Below are positions 1-6,635 of a stretch of DNA of 10,467 nucleotides, piece after piece. Position numbers and translations under genes: made by a program. The notes beneath the pieces are model-generated. The model ran no database searches. It saw only the letters and a program-made list of their open reading frames with translations, and was not told where the DNA came from. The stretch lies in contig CAYPEL010000095.1 in assembly GCA_964409635.1 (NCBI GenBank), positions 1 through 10,467 of the forward strand, read 5' to 3'. Every line of letters starts with the position of its first letter. The first letter of the stretch is position 1. The stretch is from CAYPEL01 sp964409635. GTDB lineage: Bacteria > Pseudomonadota > Gammaproteobacteria > DSM-19610.

Positions 1-1282
1 GCTTGGGCGGTTGCCCGGGGTTGGCGCTGACAAGGAATTCAATTTGATCCAGGCCGTGCGGACTCGGCTTGCGGTCTGCTTGCTGGCTTACAGCTATTTC
101 AAATTGCCCGCCTTCCATGCCCAGTGCCTGCATGGCGCCGGTTACCGACTGGCCAAGTTTTTTTGCAGTTTGCTGGCGCTTACGGTGTAGTTTATTAGCC
201 AGCTCCAGGTAACTGGCTTTGGATGCATCGCGCTGCTTTTCCAGTTCGATCAGTATTTCATCGGCCTGCTCAAGTTGTGCCAGTTCAGATTCGAGCTGGC
301 GGGCAAGTGCAGGCAGTGTGTCTGCTGCAACGTGATGCTTGCGTGCCTGGGTGTGAATTAAGTCCAGACGCTGCTCTACCGTTTTAAGCCGGGCTGGATC
401 CAGTTCCAGGCGCTGTTGATAACCACTAATTTGATCAACGGCTTCCTGAATCTGGATGAGTGCATTGTTCAGGCACTCGCCGAGACCGCTCAGCGTGGTA
501 TCCAGATTGCTGAGCTCCCGGGCGTCCTGTAGAGCCTGGCTGATGTTGCTATATACAGCCTGCTCATCATTGTTATAAAGCAGATCGAGGTTACGTTGGC
601 AGGTTTCGATAAGCTGTTCTGCATTAGACAGGCGTTTGTGCTCAGCGTGCAGGCTTTCGAGTTCGCCATCCTCTACGGCCAGCTCTTCCAGTTCGCGGAA
701 CTGGAAACGCAGAAATTCCAATTTTGAATCGCGATCTTGGCCCTTGCCCAGTAGATCGGTTATTTGCTGGTCGGCATTTTGCCATAGTTGATGGGCTTTC
801 AGCAGCTGCTGCAACAATTTCTGGTGCTGCCCGTGCGTATCGAGTAATTCGCGTTGCGCACTGCGCTGCATCAACGATTGATGTTCATGTTGGCCATGAA
901 TATCAACCAGCCACGCGCCCAGCGTGCGCAGTGATTGCAGAGGTACGGCTGTACCGTTGATGAAAGCCCGGGAGCGGCCTTCGTGGTGGATAACGCGGCG
1001 CAGCTGGCACTCGTCTTCAGCGTGATCCAGCGACTGTTCCTGCAGCCATTCTGAAACCATGGGTAAGGTTTGAATGTTAAAACTGGCGCTAAGGTCAGCG
1101 CGCTCTGTGCCGTGCCGGACACTGTCGGTATCGGCCCGGTCGCCGAGCAGCAGACCCAGAGCGCCGAGCAGGATGGATTTGCCGGCGCCGGTTTCGCCGG
1201 TGAGCGCCGTCATGCCTGCTGATAACTCGAGATTGAGTTGATCAATAATGGCAAAATCCCGAATGTGAAGTGAGGTTAGCAA
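1..1282 (-). CDS. recN: DNA repair ATPase RecN, 3' end cut off by window edge
   Basis: RecN is an SMC-like cytoplasmic ATPase that helps recombinational repair of double-strand breaks. This frame is open from a TTG start to the left edge, giving 427 codons of a family usually about 550 residues. The N terminus reads MLTSLHIRDFAIIDQLN, followed by the Walker A motif GETGAGKS (residues 29-36) and IHGQHEHQ (about 128-135). A long polar, Gln/Glu/Leu-rich coiled-coil region fills the middle. The last visible residues, NPGQPPK, match the point just before the ABC signature and Walker B motifs, which must lie outside the window. An in-frame TAA stands five codons upstream of the TTG, so no earlier start is possible; that same TAA ends the preceding DsrE-like gene 15 bp away. 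No strong Shine-Dalgarno sequence is seen, so translational coupling to the upstream gene is likely. The identification is firm. Confidence 0.95.
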   Translation of the reverse strand, partial: MLTSLHIRDFAIIDQLNLELSAGMTALTGETGAGKSILLGALGLLLGDRADTDSVRHGTERADLSASFNIQTLPMVSEWLQEQSLDHAEDECQLRRVIHHEGRSRAFINGTAVPLQSLRTLGAWLVDIHGQHEHQSLMQRSAQRELLDTHGQHQKLLQQLLKAHQLWQNADQQITDLLGKGQDRDSKLEFLRFQFRELEELAVEDGELESLHAEHKRLSNAEQLIETCQRNLDLLYNNDEQAVYSNISQALQDARELSNLDTTLSGLGECLNNALIQIQEAVDQISGYQQRLELDPARLKTVEQRLDLIHTQARKHHVAADTLPALARQLESELAQLEQADEILIELEKQRDASKASYLELANKLHRKRQQTAKKLGQSVTGAMQALGMEGGQFEIAVSQQADRKPSPHGLDQIEFLVSANPGQPPK

Positions 1283-1297
1283 TGCTTTTAGCTGTGT

Positions 1298-1636
1298 TTA
1301 CAGTGTGATTACCTGGTCGGGCATATTACCCGCTAAGGCAGAGTATAGGTCTGGAAAACAGCCTATGGTTGCGCCGTCGACCAGTTTGCCATCGATTTCA
1401 CGTTCATAGCAGCATTTGTCGCAACCCATCAACAGGATATTTTTTTGTTTGGCGACTTTGGCCAGGCGTTCGCCTATTGGGTTGCCCCCGGCCAGGATGT
1501 AAGCGTTGTCCTCAAAGAAAAACATACCGGCAACTTCCACGCCGTGTGCATCATTTTCCAATTGTGGAAGGATCATTTGGCCGAGTTTATAAGAGACACT
1601 GTGTCCCTGAGTTGAAAATATATAGGCGACTTTCAA
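1298..1636 (-). CDS. small DsrE-family-like protein with CxxCC motif
   Basis: This 112-residue protein opens with MKVAYIFSTQGHSVSYKLG, a beta strand and loop typical of the DsrE/DsrF/TusD-like sulfur-relay fold. It contains GMFFFEDNAYIL (38-48) and a predicted strand ILLMGCDKCC. Cysteines are C72, C75, C76 (a CxxCC cluster) and C93 in GCFPDLYSAL. DsrE relatives carry persulfide sulfur on cysteines, and the sequence recalls the SaoD branch of the family, but a sulfur-transfer or redox role here is inferred. There is no signal peptide or membrane segment. The start is TTG: an in-frame TAA lies six codons upstream, and GAGGAG sits 8 bp before the TTG. The gene lies 43 bp after nadK and 15 bp before recN on the same strand, so the three are probably co-transcribed. 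The family is fairly sure and the function unknown. Confidence 0.75.
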   Translation of the reverse strand: MKVAYIFSTQGHSVSYKLGQMILPQLENDAHGVEVAGMFFFEDNAYILAGGNPIGERLAKVAKQKNILLMGCDKCCYEREIDGKLVDGATIGCFPDLYSALAGNMPDQVITL

Positions 1637-1644
1637 TTTTATAG

Positions 1645-1650
1645 CTCCTC
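1645..1650 (-). promoter_or_regulatory. ribosome binding site fixing the TTG start of the DsrE-like gene
   Basis: Read on the minus strand, AAAGAGGAGC precedes the TTG at 1636 with 8 bp between GAGGAG and the start codon. An in-frame TAA immediately before this motif excludes any longer reading, so this site supports a genuine TTG initiation. Confidence 0.75.
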
Positions 1651-1679
1651 TTTAATACTTGTAATAAAAAAATACTGGT

Positions 1680-2552
1680 TTATCCCGCCCAGCTGAGTTT
1701 TTTCCGCATGGTATTAAAATGGTCATGACCCGCAGGGTGGAGCAGTCTGAACTGGTGGGTCATACGCTGGATATGGATCTGGTCACCGGGCAGCAGGGGG
1801 AAATTTATCTGGCCATCGCAGGTGATTTGTGCCTTCTCGGTGCCGTTGCCGCGCACCTTGATAACAATACTGGAATGCTCATCCACGACCACAGGCCGGT
1901 TGCTTAGTGTGTGTGGGCAGATGGGCACCAGGACAAAAGCAGGCAGGTTCGGTTCCAGGATTGGTCCGCCGCCGGATAAGGCGTATGCGGTCGATCCAGT
2001 GGGTGTCGAAATGATCAATCCATCAGCCCGTAAAGCATAAATGAAACGGCCGTTAATGGTGGTATCGAGTTCGATCATCCGGGCGATGTCCCATTTATGG
2101 ATGACGACATCGTTCAGTGCGTTGCCTTCATTGACCACTTTTTCGTCACGAATTATCTCTGCGTGCAACAATGAGCGGCGTTCTTCATCGTACTGCCCGG
2201 CAAGAATTTCGCTCAGCCGTTCGTGTATTTCATCGGGCGAGATGTCCGTTAGAAAACCCAGCCTGCCCAGATTGATACCGAGTACCGGGATATCCGCTTC
2301 GGCCAAGCTGCGCGCCGCATTCAGCATGGTGCCATCGCCACCCACAACGATCGCGAGATCACAATTTTGTGACAGTTCGAGACGGCTATTAACCGTTAAG
2401 TCGGGCGCAGTAAAATAGCTCGCCGCGCTTTCATCCAGCGTTACATCCACGCCACGCTGCGCAAGCTCTGCGGTCAACTGGATGAGTGTTTCAGCAACAC
2501 GCGGGTTTTCGAGCTTGGCGATGAGTCCGATGCGTTTGAAAGGGTTTGTCAT
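1680..2552 (-). CDS. nadK: NAD kinase NadK
   Basis: NAD kinase phosphorylates NAD+ with ATP to give NADP+ and is the essential cytoplasmic source of NADP(H). The 290-residue length matches the proteobacterial enzyme (about 290). The diagnostic motifs are present in order: GGDGT (71-75) followed by MLNAARS, NLGRLGFLTD (94-103), NALND (144-148), DGLIISTPTGSTAYALSGGGPI (177-198), HTLSNRPVV (214-222) and CDGQ (245-248). It starts at ATG with a nearby GGAA and diverges from hrcA across a 222-bp spacer. Downstream are the DsrE-like gene and recN on the same strand. A nadK-recN neighbourhood is common in gammaproteobacteria; the inserted small gene is the local difference. The identification is firm. 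Confidence 0.97.
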   Translation of the reverse strand: MTNPFKRIGLIAKLENPRVAETLIQLTAELAQRGVDVTLDESAASYFTAPDLTVNSRLELSQNCDLAIVVGGDGTMLNAARSLAEADIPVLGINLGRLGFLTDISPDEIHERLSEILAGQYDEERRSLLHAEIIRDEKVVNEGNALNDVVIHKWDIARMIELDTTINGRFIYALRADGLIISTPTGSTAYALSGGGPILEPNLPAFVLVPICPHTLSNRPVVVDEHSSIVIKVRGNGTEKAQITCDGQINFPLLPGDQIHIQRMTHQFRLLHPAGHDHFNTMRKKLSWAG

Positions 2553-2590
2553 TATTTCCGTTCCGGCTGCTTGTAGCCTGGTAGTCGTGT

Positions 2591-2649
2591 AAAAAATAAC
2601 GCCTTGTTAAAACGGGCATTTAATTAGCCGGAATCGGACGTTATTTTTT
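2591..2649. repeat. 11-bp perfect AT-rich inverted repeat in the nadK-hrcA spacer
   Basis: AAAAAATAACG at 2591-2601 is matched exactly by CGTTATTTTTT at 2639-2649, with 37 bp between. It lies in the putative nadK leader, about 40-100 bp upstream of the nadK ATG. In RNA it would be a weak A/U-rich stem, so a protein-binding site or chance are both possible. Nothing in the sequence decides its role. Confidence 0.4.
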
Positions 2650-2659
2650 TAATCTCTCT

Positions 2660-2689
2660 ATGCTACCGGTTATAAAAATTCGATGCCAA
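2660..2689 (-). promoter_or_regulatory. possible sigma-70 promoter for nadK
   Basis: Read on the minus strand, TTGGCA (2689-2684) and TAGCAT (2665-2660) are separated by 18 bp. The fit is partial, with the -10 element the weaker of the two. It is the best candidate I see in the divergent spacer and would leave a leader of about 100 nt before the nadK ATG. Confidence 0.25.
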
Positions 2690-2714
2690 TAACGCTTGCC
2701 CGGGTCTCGTTTCA

Positions 2715-2743
2715 TTGACAGCATGTAACCGTCTTGCTAGCGT
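2715..2743 (+). promoter_or_regulatory. probable sigma-70 promoter of hrcA
   Basis: TTGACA at 2715-2720 is a perfect -35 hexamer. With 17 bp spacing it is followed by TAGCGT at 2738-2743, which keeps the conserved first, second and last -10 bases. Transcription would begin around 2750, inside the CIRCE element, which fits repression by HrcA binding over the start site. Confidence 0.55.
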
Positions 2744-2744
2744 G

Positions 2745-2771
2745 TTGGCACTCTAATGCGCCGAGTGCCAA
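2745..2771 (+). promoter_or_regulatory. CIRCE operator (HrcA binding site)
   Basis: TTGGCACTC at 2745-2753 and GAGTGCCAA at 2763-2771 are perfect reverse complements with the canonical 9-bp spacer. The family consensus is TTAGCACTC-N9-GAGTGCTAA, so each arm differs at one compensating position. The element ends three bases before the hrcA GTG and overlaps both the expected transcription start and the only Shine-Dalgarno-like bases (GAG, 2763-2765). This predicts autorepression of hrcA, possibly also affecting translation. No second CIRCE is seen before grpE, dnaK or dnaJ. Confidence 0.95.
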
Positions 2772-2774
2772 AAC

Positions 2775-3815
2775 GTGGCTTTACCCGAACTTTCCGATCG
2801 TGCCCAACAACTCCTCAAGGCGTTAACCGAACGCTATATTATTGAAGGCCAGCCGGTAGGTTCGCGAACCCTGGCGCGTGACGCCGGGCTGAAGCTGAGT
2901 CCGGCGACGATCCGCAATGTGATGGCTGACCTGGAAGACCTGGGGCTGGTGCGCTCGCCACATACCTCCGCAGGCCGCATTCCGACGGTGCAAGGCTACC
3001 GTATGTTTGTGGATACCTTGTTAACCGTACAACCACTGGAAAGCCAGGTTGTGGAGGTGATGAAATCCTCGCTGGTGAGCGACACGCTGTCCGGGCAACT
3101 GGTTGGTTCTGCGTCGGAGTTATTATCCGACGTAACGCGCATGGCCGGTATCGTCAGCCTGCCGAAGCGGGAGCATGCGGCCTTGCGGCGCGTCGAATTT
3201 TTGCCTTTGTCGAAGCGCAAGGTGTTGGCCATTCTGGTGATCAGCAATAAAGAAGTGCAGAACAGTATTATCGACACCGAGCGTGACTACAGCGCCTCGG
3301 AGTTACAGCAGGCATCGAATTATTTAAATGAACAGTTTGCCGGCAAGGAACTGAATGACGTGCGCGCCAAGATAGTGGCTGAATTACGGGAGGCGCGCGA
3401 ATCCCTGAACGCGATGATGCAGGCCGCGATGGAAATGGCGGATCAGGTATTGGGTACGGCAGAGCAGGGTGATGATTACGTGCTGGCCGGTCAGACCAAT
3501 CTGCTCGATTTTGAAGAATTCTGTAATGCTTCGACCATGCGCCATCTGTTTGAAGCCTTTAATGAAAAGAGCCACATCCTGAAACTGCTTGATCAATGCG
3601 TCCACAGTGAGGGTGTGCAGATATTTATCGGTGAAGAATCGGGGTATGAAATGCTCGATGAGTGCAGCGTGGTAACGGCGCCTTATACGGTTGATGGCGA
3701 AGTGCTTGGCGTGTTGGGCGTCATCGGGCCAACCCGGATGGCTTACGAGCGGGTGATACCGATTGTTGATGCCACGGCGCGAATTCTCAGCGCGGCCTTG
3801 AATTCAAGAAAATAG
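2775..3815 (+). CDS. hrcA: heat-inducible transcription repressor HrcA
   Basis: HrcA is a dimeric repressor that binds CIRCE operators and is released on heat shock, when GroEL is titrated away. The 346-residue length is typical. The N-terminal winged helix shows LSPATIRNVMADLEDLG (41-57) and SPHTSAGRIPT (61-71), both characteristic. The central region carries the GAF-like and dimerisation parts, and the C terminus ends in VLGVLGVIGPTRMAYERVIP. The start is GTG: the in-frame codons upstream reach a TAA at 2754 without any other start. A perfect CIRCE lies three bases upstream, so the gene should repress itself. It is followed by grpE after 97 bp in the usual hrcA-grpE-dnaK-dnaJ order. The last bases of the gene carry a sigma-32-like -35 element. 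The identification is firm. Confidence 0.97.
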   Translation: MALPELSDRAQQLLKALTERYIIEGQPVGSRTLARDAGLKLSPATIRNVMADLEDLGLVRSPHTSAGRIPTVQGYRMFVDTLLTVQPLESQVVEVMKSSLVSDTLSGQLVGSASELLSDVTRMAGIVSLPKREHAALRRVEFLPLSKRKVLAILVISNKEVQNSIIDTERDYSASELQQASNYLNEQFAGKELNDVRAKIVAELREARESLNAMMQAAMEMADQVLGTAEQGDDYVLAGQTNLLDFEEFCNASTMRHLFEAFNEKSHILKLLDQCVHSEGVQIFIGEESGYEMLDECSVVTAPYTVDGEVLGVLGVIGPTRMAYERVIPIVDATARILSAALNSRK

Positions 3816-3825
3816 CCCCAACATT
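3797..3825 (+). promoter_or_regulatory. candidate sigma-32 (RpoH) promoter for grpE
   Basis: CTTGAA at 3797-3802 matches the sigma-32 -35 core exactly and is preceded by C. After 13 bp comes CCCCAACATT (3816-3825), close to the -10 consensus CCCCATnT. The -35 lies within the last codons of hrcA and the -10 starts right after its stop. Transcription would begin near 3832, about 80 nt before grpE. The same CTTGAA-N13-CCCCAA layout recurs before dnaK, which raises confidence. CTTGAATTCAAG is also a 12-bp palindrome, so chance cannot be ruled out. Confidence 0.5.
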
Positions 3826-3912
3826 GTATGGCTAAGTTTGTTTTGCTGGGTATTAAGATTAATGTAAGTAATTAATAAAATATCTTATCTAATTGATTTA
3901 AAGAGGAAATAA

Positions 3913-4491
3913 ATGGAAGATAATAAAGCGACTGACGCTCAGACCGACGATGAAGATGCAGTCGCAGAGGAAGCGAATGCCTCAGCCGAGACAGAAAATA
4001 CAGCAGTAGAAGAGCAGGCTGAAGATGTGCATGTATTGCTGGAGGATGCGCGTAACAAGGCGGACGAGCACTGGAACCAGTTTTTACGCTTGCAGGCGGA
4101 AATGGAAAATTTGCGTAAACGTAATGAGCGCGATGTGGCGAATGCGCACAAGTTTGCGCTGGATAAATTTACCGCAGAGTTGCTGCCAGTAAAGGATAGC
4201 CTGGAGATGGGTCTTGCCGCGTCAACTGCAGGTGAGGCGATAAGTGCAGACAAGCTGAAAGAAGGTAATGAGCTGACGCTGAGAATGCTATCGAATACTT
4301 TTGATAAATTTAATATTAAAGAAATCAATCCATTGAATGAACAATTTAATCCTGAACATCATGAGGCGATGTCGATCCAGGAACGCGCTGATGTCGCGCC
4401 TAACACGGTCGTCACCGTGGTTCAGAAAGGCTACACATTGAATGACCGGCTGGTTCGTCCGGCAATGGTCATCGTTTCAAAGGCGGGCTAA
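3913..4491 (+). CDS. grpE: nucleotide exchange factor GrpE
   Basis: GrpE is the homodimeric cytoplasmic partner that releases ADP from DnaK and so resets the Hsp70 cycle. The 192-residue product has a very acidic, disordered N terminus (1-40). A long coiled-coil helix (about 40-90) follows, with LRLQAEMENLRKRNERD. The C-terminal beta domain holds the family signature from FNPEHHEAMS (145-154) through GYTLNDRLVRPAMVIVS (173-189). The ATG has a good GAGG six bases upstream. It lies between hrcA and dnaK (109-bp gap to dnaK), with sigma-32-like sites on both sides. Length and motifs are complete, and the identification is firm. Confidence 0.97.
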   Translation: MEDNKATDAQTDDEDAVAEEANASAETENTAVEEQAEDVHVLLEDARNKADEHWNQFLRLQAEMENLRKRNERDVANAHKFALDKFTAELLPVKDSLEMGLAASTAGEAISADKLKEGNELTLRMLSNTFDKFNIKEINPLNEQFNPEHHEAMSIQERADVAPNTVVTVVQKGYTLNDRLVRPAMVIVSKAG

Positions 4492-4516
4492 TAGGCCGAC
4501 GGCGAATAGTTTAGCT

Positions 4517-4543
4517 GGCAGGCTTGAAAACATCATTCCTGCC
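4517..4543. repeat. inverted repeat GGCAGG-N15-CCTGCC across the dnaK promoter
   Basis: GGCAGG (4517-4522) and CCTGCC (4538-4543) are exact reverse complements. The left arm abuts the CTTGAA -35 and the right arm overlaps the first Cs of the -10. It could be an operator over the promoter, or a 6-bp hairpin in read-through mRNA from grpE. There is no T-run, so it is not an intrinsic terminator. It is short enough to be chance. Confidence 0.35.
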
Positions 4544-4550
4544 CCAATTT
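4523..4550 (+). promoter_or_regulatory. probable sigma-32 (RpoH) promoter for dnaK
   Basis: CTTGAA at 4523-4528 (followed by AA) and CCCCAATTT at 4542-4550 are separated by 13 bp. They match the heat-shock pattern CTTGAA-N13/14-CCCCATnT with one extra A. Transcription would start near 4556, about 45 nt before the dnaK ATG. It duplicates the arrangement found before grpE. Confidence 0.6.
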
Positions 4551-4600
4551 AAACCTGTATCTGAATTTGAACTGAATATCTGAACTGGAGAAAAACAGCA

Positions 4601-6535
4601 ATGGGCAAGATTATCGGAATCGACCTCGGCACCACAAATTCCTGTGTCGCCGTGATGGAAGGCGGCAAGCCACGGGTCATTGAAAACAGCGAAGGCGACC
4701 GGACTACGCCATCGATAGTCGCCTTTACGGGCGGCGATGAAGTGCTGGTTGGCCAGGCGGCCAAACGCCAGGCAGTGACTAATCCAACCAATACGCTCTA
4801 CGCCGTTAAGCGCCTTATCGGCCGCCGTTTCGAAGATGCCGAAGTGCAGAAAGATATCGATCTGGTGCCTTATAAAATTGTTAAGGCCGACAACGGTGAC
4901 GCTTGGGTAGAAGCCGATGGCAACAAGATGGCACCGCCGGAAGTGTCGGCGCGCGTGCTGCAGAAAATGAAAAAGACCGCCGAAGATTACCTGGGCGAAA
5001 CGGTGACGGAAGCTGTTATTACCGTACCGGCCTATTTCAACGATTCACAGCGCCAGGCGACCAAAGACGCAGGCCGGATCGCCGGGCTGGAAGTCAAACG
5101 CATTATCAACGAACCGACTGCCGCAGCATTGGCCTATGGCATGGATAAAAAGCGTGGTGACGCCAAGATTGCAGTTTACGATCTGGGTGGTGGTACCTTT
5201 GATATTTCCATTATTGAGATCGCCGATATTGACGGTGAGCACCAGTTTGAAGTGCTCTCGACAAACGGTGATACCTTCCTCGGTGGTGAAGACTTTGACA
5301 AGCGTCTGATCGATTATCTGGCGGATGAATTCAAAAAAGATCAAGCCATCGATTTGCGCGGTGATCCGTTGGCCATGCAGCGCCTCAAAGAAGCCGCAGA
5401 AAAAGCCAAGATTGAATTATCTTCGAGTAGCCAGACCGACGTTAACCTGCCCTATATCACGGCTGATGCGGCGGGGCCGAAGCATTTGAACCTGAAAATT
5501 ACCCGCGCCAAACTGGAATCACTGGTCGAGGATTTGGTGGTACGGACTATCGAGCCGTGCAAAATTGCCCTCGAAGATGCAGGCCTGTCAGCCAGTGAAA
5601 TCGATGACGTCATCCTGGTTGGTGGCCAGATCCGCATGCCTAAAGTGCAGGCTGCGGTCGAAGAGTTCTTCGGTAAAGAGCCCCGCAGGGATGTTAATCC
5701 GGATGAAGCGGTCGCTGTTGGTGCTGCTATTCAGGGGGGTGTGCTGGGCGGTGAAGTCAAGGATGTGTTGTTGCTCGACGTGACCCCGTTATCACTGGGT
5801 ATTGAAACCCTGGGCGGTGTTATGACTAAACTGATCGATAAAAACACCACTATTCCAACCAAGGCGCAGCAGGTGTTTTCTACGGCTGACGATAATCAGG
5901 GCGCGGTGACTGTGCATGTATTGCAGGGTGAACGCGACATGGCGACTGGCAATAAATCACTGGGCCGGTTTGATCTGAGTGATATTCCGCCGGCCCCCCG
6001 TGGTGTACCGCAGATCGAAGTCGCTTTTGATATTGATGCCAATGGCATCCTGAATGTGTCGGCTAAAGACAAGGGCACCGGCAAGGAACAGACAATTATC
6101 ATCAAGGCTTCGAGCGGATTATCGGACGATGAAATCGATAAGATGGTCAAGGATGCTGAAGCGCATGCGGATGAAGACCGCAAGTTCCATGAAATGGTCG
6201 ATGTGCGCAACCAGGCGGATAATTTGATCCACGCGACCCAGAAGTCATTGGCTGATTTAGGTGAAGACAAGGTCAGCGCTGAAGAGAAGCAGGAAATTGA
6301 TGCCGCGATTGAGTCACTGCAAGAAGCGATGAAGGGTGATGACAAGGCTGATATCGAGGCCAAGACAAAGCAGTTAGGCGAGCTGTCCGGCAAGTTGGCC
6401 GAGAAACTCTACGCCGAAAAAGGTACAGAAGGTGCGGCAGCGGGTGAGGCGGCGGCAGGTGCAGAGCAGGCCGAACCGGCTGCTGCGGATGACGTTGTTG
6501 ATGCCGAGTTTGAAGAGGTTAAAGACGACAAATAA
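4601..6535 (+). CDS. dnaK: molecular chaperone DnaK (Hsp70)
   Basis: DnaK is the ATP-driven Hsp70 chaperone that binds exposed hydrophobic segments and works with DnaJ and GrpE. The 644 residues match the family (about 640). The nucleotide-binding domain shows GIDLGTTNSCVAV (6-18), K70, NEPTAAALAYG (170-180), DLGGGTFDIS (194-203, with T199 the usual autophosphorylation site) and VGGQIRMP (340-347). The interdomain linker is DVLLLDV (388-394). The substrate-binding and lid domains follow, and the protein ends in EFEEVKDDK after an Ala/Glu-rich tail. Within the normally invariant VGGQTRMP motif, residue 344 is Ile in place of Thr. GGAG lies 10 bp before the ATG. A terminator follows the gene. 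The identification is firm. Confidence 0.98.
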   Translation: MGKIIGIDLGTTNSCVAVMEGGKPRVIENSEGDRTTPSIVAFTGGDEVLVGQAAKRQAVTNPTNTLYAVKRLIGRRFEDAEVQKDIDLVPYKIVKADNGDAWVEADGNKMAPPEVSARVLQKMKKTAEDYLGETVTEAVITVPAYFNDSQRQATKDAGRIAGLEVKRIINEPTAAALAYGMDKKRGDAKIAVYDLGGGTFDISIIEIADIDGEHQFEVLSTNGDTFLGGEDFDKRLIDYLADEFKKDQAIDLRGDPLAMQRLKEAAEKAKIELSSSSQTDVNLPYITADAAGPKHLNLKITRAKLESLVEDLVVRTIEPCKIALEDAGLSASEIDDVILVGGQIRMPKVQAAVEEFFGKEPRRDVNPDEAVAVGAAIQGGVLGGEVKDVLLLDVTPLSLGIETLGGVMTKLIDKNTTIPTKAQQVFSTADDNQGAVTVHVLQGERDMATGNKSLGRFDLSDIPPAPRGVPQIEVAFDIDANGILNVSAKDKGTGKEQTIIIKASSGLSDDEIDKMVKDAEAHADEDRKFHEMVDVRNQADNLIHATQKSLADLGEDKVSAEEKQEIDAAIESLQEAMKGDDKADIEAKTKQLGELSGKLAEKLYAEKGTEGAAAGEAAAGAEQAEPAAADDVVDAEFEEVKDDK

Positions 6536-6562
6536 CGTCGATACCACAATGCGTGATGGCGA

Positions 6563-6597
6563 AGTCCGGGGCGGTTTTTAGCTGACCCCGGATTTTT
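6563..6597 (+). terminator. intrinsic terminator between dnaK and dnaJ
   Basis: TCCGGGG (6565-6571) pairs with CCCCGGA (6586-6592) across a 14-nt loop, and the stem can be extended outward by an A-U and a G-U pair. Five Ts follow directly (6593-6597). It lies 27 bp after the dnaK stop and should reduce read-through into dnaJ, giving a higher dnaK than dnaJ transcript level. Confidence 0.75.
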
Positions 6598-6623
6598 GCT
6601 GTTAATGTAATTTAAATGATAAT
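6596..6623 (+). promoter_or_regulatory. possible sigma-70 promoter for dnaJ
   Basis: TTGCTG (6596-6601) and GATAAT (6618-6623) are separated by 16 bp; the -10 matches five of six consensus bases. Transcription would begin near 6630, leaving only a few bases before the ATG at 6636. The CCCCAT right at the start codon has no CTTGAA partner upstream. This is a weak prediction. Confidence 0.3.
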
Positions 6624-6635
6624 GCATATAACCCC

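Noticed and set aside
2591..2650. inverted repeat ending in a T-run as an intrinsic terminator
   Set aside because: The stem is almost entirely A/T with a 37-nt loop, and no gene ends there since nadK and hrcA diverge.
3816..3912. second CIRCE before grpE
   Set aside because: No GCACTC/GAGTGC pair is present in the hrcA-grpE spacer, nor in the grpE-dnaK or dnaK-dnaJ spacers.
5896..6393. 165-codon open frame on the minus strand inside dnaK
   Set aside because: It lies wholly antisense to dnaK, is Ser-rich as expected for the complement of its Ala/Glu/Asp/Lys codons, and has no recognisable motif.
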